From Bacteroidaceae bacterium (GTDB lineage: Bacteria > Bacteroidota > Bacteroidia > Bacteroidales > Bacteroidaceae), in assembly GCA_016280445.1 (NCBI GenBank), contig JAEEGS010000082.1, forward strand, positions 1-63,488: a stretch of 63,488 bases of DNA, in the 5' to 3' direction. The position numbers and the translations under genes were made by a program. The first letter of the stretch is position 1. Each line of letters starts with the position of its first letter. The notes beneath the pieces are model-generated. The model did no database searches. It saw only the letters and a list, made by a program, of their open reading frames with translations, and was not told where the DNA came from. Below, in pieces: positions 39,301 to 44,900 of this stretch.

Positions 39301-40115
39301 GCTGTAATCCTATCGTCATTGGTGAACTCTATGGTGGTGGTAACCAGGCTCCTTACTCGGTATATGGCTATTATACGGATGATCAAGGTAAGGCTCAGCC
39401 ATTGACGTCATTGCCACAGGGTGCTACGAAGCAGCGTGACCCACAGGTGAACGTCTATTCATTCACCAGCATCGGTACTATCTATGGTGGTGGCTATGGT
39501 GCTTCAGCAATCATGGTGGGTGATCCTACGGTGAACATCGATGTGTATGAAGGAATATATGCCGAAGAATACAACCATAATGCCAATGTCATCGGGGAGA
39601 ACGCTAAGGTTGTTGGTTCAACGGTGAAGAAGCCTGGTGACTCGGGTTATGAAAGTAAAGGCTATCCTGTTCCATCCCATGCAAAGGGTGCCATCGGTGC
39701 CATCGGAACTGTCTTCGGCGGCGGTAATGCTGCGGAAGTAAAAGGTAATACGATCGTGAATGTGGGCACGAGATTAGGTGAGGATTTGTATGAGGTGACG
39801 CCTGTTGCTGTGGGTGCAAGTGTGCAAGGCTACTATACCCTCACGGCAGCCTCCGGCACCGCCGTTGCCAACACCACCTACTATCAGAAGAATGGTAATG
39901 CCTGTAGGCCGGTGACTGTTGCTGTGGGTGCAAGTGTGCAAGACTACTACACCCTCACGGCAGCCTCTGGCACAGCCGTTGCCAACACCACCTACTGCCA
40001 GAAGAAGACATTCAAGGGTGTTGATATCCGAGGTGATGTCTTTGGTGCAGGTAACAATGCGAGGGTGACGGGTAATACGAACGTGACCATCGGAAAGTCC
40101 ACCGTAAACCCATAA
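30345..40115 (+). CDS. Giant (3256-residue) YGGGN-repeat protein with internal superrepeats
   Basis: A signal peptide (VKMLLMKVMLLASVATIAQ) is followed at once by GNVYGGGNQADV and then by VYGGG/VFGGG motifs along the whole length, spaced irregularly. On top of this lies a higher order. A block containing WCEKAM, GQIGRVE, GYSALLRG, FLNTLALASHP and GGNQAxYSxYGYY occurs near the start (about 30.4-33.3 kb) and again near the end (about 37.1-39.8 kb), with a shorter, more diverged copy near 33.4-34.3 kb. The C-terminus (VTGNTNVTIGKSTVNP) lacks a T9SS sorting domain, so export past the Sec step is unexplained. It may be held at the surface by a partner such as the first giant. The function is unknown; the composition (Gly, Asn, Thr, Val, Tyr; few Cys) suits a long extracellular beta-solenoid. 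Confidence 0.75.
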   Translation: MKRFRNIFSDTTVKMLLMKVMLLASVATIAQTPQGVVVHGNVYGGGNQADVKINTEVNMSTGKVEGNVYGGGNIGSVGTYTTSADMKTFTFTANTGTCNVTINNGTIGTGVSMSQDGTFANGNVYGAGKGEDDTYWCEKAMVYKTNLTINGGTVNGTVYGGGQIGRVENNATVIIGVETPANETPAPTIAGNVFGAGAGKETHGYSALLRGDTKLTIQGNARIGLNVYGGGEEASVGRFKIVGGLPSEPEDDGSGDCTVNVRGNAVIGTNTDENITDKGNVFGTCKGVAAPTTFTEYDKNYKSMQAVAQKAPEGTELTDWDWVDGSENVYYWKYYPTLDAYQGFLNTLALASHPVVTIGGTWNETTEAVTASGTPTVNGSVYGGGQRGITLGTVAVNIAGGTVNHDVYGGGALADTNKGNQTAEKYDEETVAVGETVVTGMYERSGDVGNYTYTLVETADQKAETGKTYYTRAAQSSIHPTTVNLTGGTIHGDAYGGGLGQKTGFNGATSNIEATVWGDIAVTLGSSGGSTATAFHVNKYTDEGHVGIVKSGRIFGCNNLLGSPKGDVTVRVWKTVAGNIQRTASETKASNKTIITNHPDDYETTEGFVAPTYEVATVYGGGNLADYTATGKKTNVIIETCDVSIRDVYGGGNAAKVPETDVLVKGAYEIQEVFGGGNGKDPYKNDNGWVVNPGADIDGNANTLLTGGYVHEAYGGSNEKGTITGNVTIDVGTGGACDLDVEKMVGAGKNADVNGDLIMILGCKPSTKIPLLYAGADNANVNGDVELTITSGRYGKVFGGNNMGGIILGHIKLNIEETGDCETPIEIDELYLGGNQAMYSQYGYYKDGDTYKGRTAEMAAITDPAATGYQAALTDEDYGTTIRKTTLPYDAPELNVISCTYIGQVFGGGFGEKAVMYGNPKVNINMIAGAFANDIHTFMANDSRLTALSLPSTENTENLGIIGTVYGGGNAADVVGDPTVNIGTASTVTLVSTGNTQNVVGAYITGNVYGGGKGEADNFLCDKAMIGKNDDGINNPNGGTTVQIFKGFVRGNVYGGGQIGRVEKNTVVTIGTGDGVAPGGTPTSAPIILGSVYGGGAGEEEHGYAALVRGNPTVTIQGNAKVRHSVYGGGEIASVARYNVPKTEGEVQQAIAEGYTEAALGMPYALKDPNSGTCTVTVRGYAEIGPETAMQMTREGGPDDTGYVFGAGKGILPGGEYEYANGTTRRMVLYDATVHTTVGQEGSKWQWVDPAHSDTNKNVWEYFDNLDEYIRFIQTLALSSRTYVTITDNAFVKGSVYGGSENGIVQFDTEVKIQGGQIGAGAGMNEPYAETDWAGTTTPTDGWKECASWLFQEPYAAYDPYATNLYNGQYYYDSNHTQEAAGGASVATDGHTYYGNVFGGGSGSVPYFDHTLGRSVYLHSAGQVKGDTHVTISGGHILTNVYGGSEATNVEGSANVTMTDGTIGVPRDDTQIIAHPLTGYIFGGGKGDQRIFFNKDTNVKDAVVTVEGGRIYGSVFGGGEDGHVMRNVTLTIGKQTQTTGANDQVITTTSGPTIGTEGTSYYDGHVFGGGRGFGGDALTAGNVGGSVDMNILGGAILGSVYGGGRLASVGYGLYLVDEEVEIGGETVKPYGTMRPDDVYDNPSKPTSTETAAAFFNKGRGHINMTISGGTIGNDNEYAYDANNQLSHTKGGNVFAGGMGRMYKLDGTTPISSLDWWKLGCVKSTTLTITGGIIKSCVYGGGELGQVVGYHTAKNASNEDVNVGTEVIINGGAIGSEVKDGSNVVQYTFGSVFGGGYGSLVETLGTSPKISYPKYIAGRVMAGTKVNMTAGTVLASVYGGGEMAAVGESTILGETLTTGYTGDTHVMVSGGIIGKNPITLSDNSIRYFGGAKMGNVYGGGSGHNNTVRSGHVYGNTNVTINEGSVSGEPKIYHNIYGGGAYGSVGDFVYTTTLDPEAGVQKVSGITGLHTERTNTGTANVTIKGGTIGYDGKDNGMVFGSSRGDINELGARDDYTAWVYNANVTIGVSGTPAQGTEGEVGYVPATDDSGPNIKGSVYGSGENGHTFNNTVVTVNGGTIGIASNTDPGYTVTSNDKQYAGAAYPNRGNVYGGGCGTDKYYSNHSLENHSGAGDYYNPKAGIVYGTTTVNINGGTVVRNVYGAGAMGSVGKTTWTTENNEKTKATTTGGSTNVNINGGFIGVDGRATVGDGNVFGAARGAKDIVQPDQDDIARVSVTNVTVSGGEIKGNVYGGGELGDVGTIVKNTSDYNYTWMKSDDLGGKNSAGNNDITTNNTNTGICNVTITGGTIGTSDGSTIVGGNVFGGGKGDANTWWCEKAMAFATNVSISEASGSSTKVYGTVYGGGEIGRVEDDSKVIIGTANGSDTPEIVGNVFGAGKGLATRGYSALVRGNSVVTIQGSAQVGGNVFGGGEEASLGKFNLDGGLPKSPDTGGSAAVTIQDNAIIGSANTIRNVYGAGQGVEPNYDEENYKNFKSMQLYGNRPKGEKDVEHTYWDYYVDEDGKTVNDFVWVYYKTESEYQAFLNTLALASHPTVTIAENAIVYGDVYGGGQRGVTMGDVEVNITGGTVKRDVYGGGSLADTNKGNWEDSQNAWAEGKYVSNATHYKTNVTLTGGEIDRNVYGGGLGQLAKDAVAAVLYTASDPEVIADPSIEGTVKIPAVAAVSAVEAKVYGDVLVKLNEDTANDNCEVKGTIFGCNNLNGSPQSGVTVHVYKTVRKVNGAVQEKAKSTYEVTAVYGGGNLSAFKPDYKATADTVLTRVIIDGCDLTSIGSVYGGGNAASVPATDVVVNATYEIGELFGGGNGKEDVSYDGGVTYVTNPGANVGYLAYPDAENHAYDTKENRITNYGYGLGKAHATVYGGTVNSVYGGSNTKGNIRVEARATLEEASECDFNIGEAYGGGRNAPMDGDAVLDIRCIRGMERAYGGAADADVNGDVVLNINNGTYSQVFGGNDAGGAIRGSITVNIQETGCNPIVIGELYGGGNQAPYSVYGYYTDDQGKAQPLTSLPQGATKQRDPQVNVYSFTSIGTIYGGGYGASAIMVGDPTVNIDVYEGIYAEEYNHNANVIGENAKVVGSTVKKPGDSGYESKGYPVPSHAKGAIGAIGTVFGGGNAAEVKGNTIVNVGTRLGEDLYEVTPVAVGASVQGYYTLTAASGTAVANTTYYQKNGNACRPVTVAVGASVQDYYTLTAASGTAVANTTYCQKKTFKGVDIRGDVFGAGNNARVTGNTNVTIGKSTVNP
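39804..40004. repeat. Near-identical 87-bp direct repeats at the 3' end of the giant gene
   Basis: 39804-39890 and 39918-40004 encode VAVGASVQ(G/D)YYTLTAASG and following residues with only a few base differences. They are separated by 27 bases. The 114-bp register is a multiple of three, so recombination between the copies would keep the frame. Confidence 0.85.
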
Positions 40116-40151
40116 GTAAACCTGAAATAGTGTCCCCAAGGGGAGTGAAAT

Positions 40152-40242
40152 TGTAACATATGTAACACACCCAGTGTTACATATGTTACAGTTCAAGTGT
40201 TACACTTGTAACAGTGGGTGTGTTACAAGTGTAACATTTTTT
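40152..40242 (+). terminator. Paired hairpins ending the giant-protein locus
   Basis: Hairpin 1 has perfect 17-bp arms (40152-40168, 40174-40190) around ACCCA. Hairpin 2 has perfect 16-bp arms (40198-40213, 40221-40236) around GTGGGTG and is followed by six T residues, giving a rho-independent terminator. All four arms are built on the TGTTACA/TGTAACA motif, and the two loops are also largely complementary to each other. Confidence 0.85.
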
Positions 40243-40291
40243 GTGCTGAAAATGTTACAATGGGGGAGAGGTGAAGAAGAACCTTCTTTTC

Positions 40292-40321
40292 TTTGTTTTT
40301 TCTCTCGCTTAGTCGTAACGT
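40292..40321 (+). promoter_or_regulatory. Degenerate upstream copy of the metK promoter
   Basis: A stretch nearly identical to the functional-looking promoter 75 bp downstream, starting with TTTGTTTTTTCTCTC. Its -7 equivalent reads TAACGTTG instead of TAACTTTG, so it is probably weak or inactive. The pair looks like a tandem duplication. Confidence 0.6.
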
Positions 40322-40367
40322 TGAGCTATGCTCGAAGTTACTCACGTTCGGAAAAATCAAATAATAT

Positions 40368-40398
40368 TTGTTTTTTCTCTCACTTAATCGTAACTTTG
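40368..40398 (+). promoter_or_regulatory. metK promoter
   Basis: TTG (40368-40370), 20 bases, TAACTTTG (40391-40398): an exact fit to the Bacteroidetes consensus. Transcription should begin near 40405, immediately before the riboswitch and 160 bases before the metK start codon. Confidence 0.85.
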
Positions 40399-40410
40399 CA
40401 CCCGATTTAC

Positions 40411-40466
40411 AAATGTGGACAGATTTGGGCTGCTTGCAACCACGCTAAAAAATGCTAAAACGACAA
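40411..40466 (+). promoter_or_regulatory. Probable SAM-II riboswitch in the metK leader
   Basis: The sequence shows the SAM-II layout: P1 5' strand TGTGG (40414-40418), a loop with GATTT and CTTGCAA, P1 3' strand CCACG (40440-40444), an A-rich linker and the conserved 3' GCTAAAA (40454-40460) that joins the pseudoknot. It begins at the predicted 5' end of the transcript. SAM-II binds S-adenosylmethionine, the product of metK, so feedback repression is expected. A small hairpin (GCCTC/GGGGC, 40473-40487) follows and may belong to the expression platform. I could not verify every pseudoknot pair. Confidence 0.75.
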
Positions 40467-40565
40467 ACGGAAGCCTCCTTTTGGGGCATATCTTTGTCAG
40501 TGCATCTTCCCCTTTTCTTCCCCATCACACATTATTAATTATTCATGGTTAATTACTAATAGAAC

Positions 40566-41891
40566 ATGGGATATTTATTTACATCTGAATCTGTGTCGGA
40601 GGGACATCCCGACAAAGTGGCTGACCAAATCAGCGATGCTGTGCTTGACAATCTCTTGGCTTACGACCCCGAATCGAAAGTGGCTTGCGAGACGCTTGTC
40701 ACGACCGGGCAAGTGGTTGTGGCTGGCGAGGTGAAGAGCAACGCCTACGTGGATTTGCAGGAGATTGCGCGTGAGACCATCAACCGTATTGGCTACACGA
40801 AGTCTTCCTACAAGTTCGATGGCGAGAGTTGCGGTGTGTTGAATGCCATCCACGAGCAGAGTGGCGACATCAACCGCGGTGTGGAGCGTGAAAACCCTGA
40901 GGAGCAGGGAGCAGGCGACCAAGGCATGATGTTTGGCTATGCCACCAACGAGACAGAGAACTGCATGCCCCTGTCGCTCGACCTCTCCCACCGCATCCTG
41001 CGTGTGTTGGCCGACATCCGCAGAGAAGGCAAGGTGATGACCTACGTGCGTCCTAACGGCAAGGTGGCGACTTATCTTCGTCCCGATGCCAAGAGTCAGG
41101 TGACGATTCAATATGGCGACGATAACAAGCCTGAGCGCATCCACACCATCGTGGTGAGCACCCAGCACGACGAGTTCATCGTGCCGACGGCTGAGAATGG
41201 ACTCACACAGGATGAGGCGGACGAGCAGATGCTGCAGCGCATCAGGCAGGATGTCATCAATGTTCTCATCCCCAGGGTGATTGCCGAGATGAACGATGAG
41301 GGCGTGAAGGCGCTCTTCAAGGAGGGCATCACCTATCATGTGAATCCGACCGGCAAGTTTGTGATAGGCGGTCCTCATGGCGACACGGGCTTGACGGGCA
41401 GAAAGATTATCGTGGACACTTATGGCGGTCGTGGTGCGCATGGTGGAGGAGCCTTCTCGGGCAAAGACCCCAGCAAGGTCGACCGTTCGGCAGCCTATGC
41501 GGCACGTCACATCGCCAAGAACATGGTGGTGGCAGGAGTGGCCGACGAGATGCTGGTGCAGTTGAGTTATGCCATCGGTGTGGCCAAGCCGGTCAGCATC
41601 TACGTGAACACCTATGGAACCGCGAAGGTGGCTCTGTCCGACGGAGAGATTGCCCAGAAGATTGACAGCCTCTTCGACCTGCGTCCCAAGGCCATCGAGG
41701 AACGCTTCGACTTGCGGAAGCCCATCTATCAGGAGACAGCCTCCTATGGCCATTTCGGACGGAAGCCAGAGCGAGTGGTGAAGCATTTCGCCAACCGCTA
41801 TCAGGGTGACAAAGCCGTTGAAGTGACTTTGTTCCCTTGGGAGGAAACGGACAAGTATCAGAGAGACATCAAGAAAGCGTTTGGTTTGTAA
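40566..41891 (+). CDS. metK: S-adenosylmethionine synthetase
   Basis: 441 residues, close to the bacterial Bacteroidetes length. The enzyme makes SAM from methionine and ATP in the cytoplasm. Diagnostic motifs are present: GHPDK (residues 13-17), GAGDQG (about 115-120) in the ATP-binding region, and [19 protein letters not shown] (from about 293). The ATG at 40566 starts [17 protein letters not shown], as in orthologues. It sits behind its own promoter and a probable SAM-II riboswitch, and its stop codon overlaps the start of the next gene by one base (TAATG), suggesting translational coupling. Confidence 0.95.
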   Translation: MGYLFTSESVSEGHPDKVADQISDAVLDNLLAYDPESKVACETLVTTGQVVVAGEVKSNAYVDLQEIARETINRIGYTKSSYKFDGESCGVLNAIHEQSGDINRGVERENPEEQGAGDQGMMFGYATNETENCMPLSLDLSHRILRVLADIRREGKVMTYVRPNGKVATYLRPDAKSQVTIQYGDDNKPERIHTIVVSTQHDEFIVPTAENGLTQDEADEQMLQRIRQDVINVLIPRVIAEMNDEGVKALFKEGITYHVNPTGKFVIGGPHGDTGLTGRKIIVDTYGGRGAHGGGAFSGKDPSKVDRSAAYAARHIAKNMVVAGVADEMLVQLSYAIGVAKPVSIYVNTYGTAKVALSDGEIAQKIDSLFDLRPKAIEERFDLRKPIYQETASYGHFGRKPERVVKHFANRYQGDKAVEVTLFPWEETDKYQRDIKKAFGL

Positions 41892-42664
41892 TGCACTACG
41901 ACAGCATCTGGACAACAGCGAAAGACTCGGCACTGCTGAACCTCCCGGGGTTCAGCCAGCCAAGAGTGGATGTGCCCGACCATACGGTGCCCATGAAGGT
42001 GTTTGAGCAAGGAGTGGGTGGCGACGACTATGTGGTGATGGGCCTGGTGCTGATGTTTTTCGTGTTGGCTGTCACGTTCTATAAATACCGCACGGCGATG
42101 TTCAATCGCCTGAAGGACTTCTTTGCCACCAAGAGAATGTATGTCGATGTGGCATCGGGCGACCTGGGCAGCGAGTCATGGTATATATTCTTGCTCACTT
42201 CTGTGGGTGCGATAAGCGCGACCATCATCTTGATGAGCCATCGGGTTTCGGAGCATGGCGTCAATGAGTGGGAAGGCATGCCCTATTGGATGTTCGGTGC
42301 TGGCTATGTGATATACATGGCATTGGTGTATGCGAAAGCGTGGCTGTATGTACTTGTCAACTGGACCTTCTTCGACAGGGAAAATGGGAAGCGTTGGATG
42401 GCGGGCTATCTGCTGATGACGGCCGTTGTGCCCCTGCTTTTCTACCCCATCGCGCTGATGGAAGTGTTCGCTCATGCGTCGTATGAAATGGTCACTACAT
42501 GTGGCATTTTGGTAGTGATTTTGTATGAAATGCTGCTATTTTACAAGACACTATTGAACTTTAAGATGAAAAAATACGGATATTTGTTAAATATTTTGTA
42601 CTTTTGCAGCGTCGAACTAATGCCAGCCCTTGTAGTGGGGCACTTGATAAGGTGTTTTGAGTGA
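41891..42664 (+). CDS. DUF4271 integral membrane protein
   Basis: 257 residues with several hydrophobic segments: VVMGLVLMFFVLAVTFY, WYIFLLTSVGAISATIILM, YWMFGAGYVIYMALVY, WMAGYLLMTAVVPLLFYP and a C-terminal pair. This fits the DUF4271 family of Bacteroidetes inner-membrane proteins, commonly next to hemD as here. The function is unknown. The open frame extends back into metK, but the ATG that overlaps the metK stop codon is the natural start. Confidence 0.75.
   Translation: MHYDSIWTTAKDSALLNLPGFSQPRVDVPDHTVPMKVFEQGVGGDDYVVMGLVLMFFVLAVTFYKYRTAMFNRLKDFFATKRMYVDVASGDLGSESWYIFLLTSVGAISATIILMSHRVSEHGVNEWEGMPYWMFGAGYVIYMALVYAKAWLYVLVNWTFFDRENGKRWMAGYLLMTAVVPLLFYPIALMEVFAHASYEMVTTCGILVVILYEMLLFYKTLLNFKMKKYGYLLNILYFCSVELMPALVVGHLIRCFE
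42599..42606 (+). promoter_or_regulatory. Candidate -7 box for hemD inside the preceding gene
   Basis: TACTTTTG fits TAnnTTTG, about 86 bp before the hemD start and within the 3' end of the DUF4271 gene. No good TTG lies at the right spacing, so this is a partial match. Confidence 0.4.
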
Positions 42665-42691
42665 CAGTGTTATAGTCAAAATTTTGTATTG

Positions 42692-43429
42692 ATGGCAACG
42701 AAAATATTGGTTTCTCAACCAAAACCTCAGACCGAGAAATCTCCTTATTTTGAGGTCGCACACAAATACGATGTAGAATTAGTTTTTAGGCCTTTCATCA
42801 AGATAGAGCCTATGTCTGCTAAGGATTTCCGTCAGCAGAAGGTGTCTATTCCAGGTCATACGGCCATTATCTTCACTTCTCGCCATGCGATTGACCACTT
42901 CTTTGTGTTGTGCAAAGAGTTGCGTGTGAACATTCCCGATGACATGAAGTATTTCTGTGTATCAGAACAGGTGTCGCTTTACATCCAAAAGTATGTGCAG
43001 TATCGCAAGCGCAAGAACTTCTTCCCCGAAAGCGGACTGCTGACCGACCTCTTGCCCATCATCGCCAAGCATAACAAGGAGACATACTTCGTGCCACAGT
43101 CATCGGCTCACACCGACGACATGCGACGCATGCTGGATGAGACAGGAGTGGAACACGACGAGGCCGTGATGTACTACACGGTAGCCAACGACTTTACGCC
43201 CGACGAGGCATTTGACTATAATATGCTGGTGTTCTTCTCACCCGAAGGAATCCATTCGCTCATCAAGAACTTCCCCGACTTCGAACAGAAGGACGTGAAG
43301 GTGGCTTGCTTGGGCACCAAGACTATCAAAGCGGCTGAAGCGGCAGGTCTGCGCGTTGACTATCAGCCAACGCCCGAGTTGCGGTCAGTGCCCGCCATCA
43401 TCGAGGCTTATGCCAAAACTCTCAAGTAA
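42692..43429 (+). CDS. hemD: Uroporphyrinogen-III synthase
   Basis: 245 residues, HemD family: it closes and inverts ring D of hydroxymethylbilane on the way to haem and corrinoids. The Bacteroidetes form is recognisable from KILVSQPKP at the N-terminus, AIIFTSRHAIDHFF (residues about 55-68), YFCVSEQVSLYIQKYV, and LVFFSPEGIHSLIKNF followed by VACLGTKTIKAAEAAGL near the C-terminus. As usual for this enzyme the sequence is poorly conserved, so context (DUF4271 before, rnpA after) helps. It overlaps rnpA by 20 bases. Confidence 0.85.
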   Translation: MATKILVSQPKPQTEKSPYFEVAHKYDVELVFRPFIKIEPMSAKDFRQQKVSIPGHTAIIFTSRHAIDHFFVLCKELRVNIPDDMKYFCVSEQVSLYIQKYVQYRKRKNFFPESGLLTDLLPIIAKHNKETYFVPQSSAHTDDMRRMLDETGVEHDEAVMYYTVANDFTPDEAFDYNMLVFFSPEGIHSLIKNFPDFEQKDVKVACLGTKTIKAAEAAGLRVDYQPTPELRSVPAIIEAYAKTLK

Positions 43430-43859
43430 TTGTCTTTTAACGAAAGCGGAGCGGCTCACAAGCCAACTCACCATCGATAAAATCTTCGCAGGAGGAAATG
43501 CTTCAATGGCAGTGTTTCCCCTGCGTGTTGTTTATATGAAGATGGAGAAACGGGCAGGGGAGGAAGCCATCCCACCTGTGCGGATACTGGTTTCGGTGCC
43601 GAAGAAGCGTTTCCGTCACGCCGTCGACCGCAATCGCATGAAACGTCTGGTGCGTGAGGCCTATCGCCTGAACAAGCAAATCCTTTGGGATACACTGGAT
43701 GGAGAGGACTACAGGGTGATGCTGGCTTTTGTGTGCATCACCGACACACTTCCCACCTTTTTCTCCGTGAATAAGAGTATGAAAAAGGCGTTGACACGCA
43801 TTGCCGAGAAACTCAAGAGTGAAGGGGATGCCCCTTCACATGAAGGAGCCTGCTTATGA
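43410..43859 (+). CDS. rnpA: Ribonuclease P protein component
   Basis: 149 residues. The basic RNR signature [13 protein letters not shown] (about residues 72-84) binds the catalytic RNA and pre-tRNA leader. The N-terminal [20 protein letters not shown] and the [15 protein letters not shown] strand are also typical. I start it at the ATG at 43410, inside the end of hemD, because the upstream open frame only mirrors hemD. The stop codon overlaps the yidD start (ATGA). It supports 5' maturation of tRNAs. Confidence 0.93.
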   Translation: MPKLSSNCLLTKAERLTSQLTIDKIFAGGNASMAVFPLRVVYMKMEKRAGEEAIPPVRILVSVPKKRFRHAVDRNRMKRLVREAYRLNKQILWDTLDGEDYRVMLAFVCITDTLPTFFSVNKSMKKALTRIAEKLKSEGDAPSHEGACL

Positions 43860-44122
43860 ACATGTTTACTTCCATCGGTTCAGCCCTCCGTCTCTTTTTC
43901 TCTTACCTGCTATTGCTGCCCATCTACTTCTATCGCTGGGTCATCTCGCCCATGCTTCCCCCTACCTGCCGTTTCACCCCTACCTGCTCCACCTATGCAG
44001 TGGAAGCCATCAAAAAGCATGGACCGCTGAAAGGGCTCTATTTGGCTTGTCGTCGCATCTTGCGCTGCCATCCCTGGGGAGGCAGTGGCTATGACCCCGT
44101 CCCCGAAAAGTTTCACTGGTGA
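43856..44122 (+). CDS. yidD: YidD membrane protein insertion efficiency factor
   Basis: 88 residues with the family pattern [31 protein letters not shown], a pair of Cys in CRFTPTC and a third in [18 protein letters not shown]. YidD is a small inner-face membrane protein that helps YidC/Sec insertion; it is nearly always encoded next to rnpA, as here. Translation is probably coupled by the four-base ATGA overlap. Confidence 0.93.
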   Translation: MNMFTSIGSALRLFFSYLLLLPIYFYRWVISPMLPPTCRFTPTCSTYAVEAIKKHGPLKGLYLACRRILRCHPWGGSGYDPVPEKFHW

Positions 44123-44126
44123 CTCC

Positions 44127-44175
44127 CAATTATCAATTGTCAATTTTCAGTTATCAGTTATCAATTATCAATTAT
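44127..44175. repeat. Seven tandem 7-bp repeats (CAATTAT type)
   Basis: Seven heptads in a row: CAATTAT, CAATTGT, CAATTTT, CAGTTAT, CAGTTAT, CAATTAT, CAATTAT. They fill the gap between yidD and the TatD gene. A shorter array of the same heptads occurs at 62740. Confidence 0.85.
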
Positions 44176-44186
44176 CACTTCTCTCC

Positions 44187-44900
44187 ATGTTCAATTTCCA
44201 CACATACATGATAGACGATGTGCCGTGCCTGCTCAATGTGGAGGCGGAATCTGTACAGCCTTCATACCCGGCGCATGTGAGTCTGTCTGTTGGGATACAT
44301 CCGTGGAAGGTTTCGGACGGCTGGCAAAAGGACTTTGAGTCGGTTCGTTCTGTGGCGCAGCGAAGTGATGTGTGGGCAATAGGGGAGTGTGGCCTTGACA
44401 AAGTGCGTGGAGAGGCTCTTTCCCTACAGATAGAGGCCTTTCGTGCACATGTGGCATTGTCGGAAGAAGTGCAGAAGCCGTTGGTGATTCATTGTGTCAA
44501 AGCCTTTGATGAATTGTTGGCATTGCGGAAAGAATGGGAACAGAAGACTGCTTCCCATCGTAGAGAGGCTATGGGCATTGGGGAGAACGAGAAAGGGCTT
44601 CAGCCGTGGATCATTCATGGCTTTCGTGGCAAGCCCGAACAGGCACAACAAATAATGGCCAAAGGACTCTTGCTGTCCTTCGGCCATCACTATCATGTGG
44701 AGACCTTACGGTCTGTTTTTACTGCTTTTCAAAAGAGGTGCTCAGAAGGTCTCTCCTGTGCTAATCCTTTCTTCCTCGAAACGGACGACCTCCACCTTTC
44801 GGTCCATCAAATTTACGAGCAGGCCGCTCGCCATCTCGACGTGGACGTCGTTCTTCTCTCTCGTTTCTGCGATCCTCGCCAAACGATTTTTTCTCTCTGA
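44187..44900 (+). CDS. TatD-family hydrolase, divergent metal site
   Basis: 237 residues. TatD enzymes are metal-dependent nucleases/hydrolases of the TIM-barrel type. Seen here are GIHPW, AIGECGLDKV (metal-binding Glu), PLVIHCVKAFDEL, WIIHGFRGKPEQAQ, LLLSFGHHY and FFLETDD. The N-terminal HxH motif, normally the first metal ligands, reads FNFHTYM, so the second His is Tyr. The start at 44187 is chosen because the upstream part of the open frame is translated heptad repeat. The last 140 bp overlap the 3' end of the oppositely oriented methyltransferase gene. Both frames look genuine. Confidence 0.8.
   Translation: MFNFHTYMIDDVPCLLNVEAESVQPSYPAHVSLSVGIHPWKVSDGWQKDFESVRSVAQRSDVWAIGECGLDKVRGEALSLQIEAFRAHVALSEEVQKPLVIHCVKAFDELLALRKEWEQKTASHRREAMGIGENEKGLQPWIIHGFRGKPEQAQQIMAKGLLLSFGHHYHVETLRSVFTAFQKRCSEGLSCANPFFLETDDLHLSVHQIYEQAARHLDVDVVLLSRFCDPRQTIFSL

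Noticed and set aside
22901-40115. Second and third giants as one gene split by the transposase
   Set aside because: The third giant has its own start and signal peptide, so it is a separate gene; only the end of the second may have been altered.
40174-40458. Plus-strand open frame of 94 codons before metK
   Set aside because: It runs through the terminator hairpins, both promoter copies and the riboswitch, so it is not a gene.
40575-41933. Long minus-strand open frame (452 codons) opposite metK
   Set aside because: It is an antisense shadow of a highly conserved gene with strong codon bias; its sequence is His-rich and matches no family.
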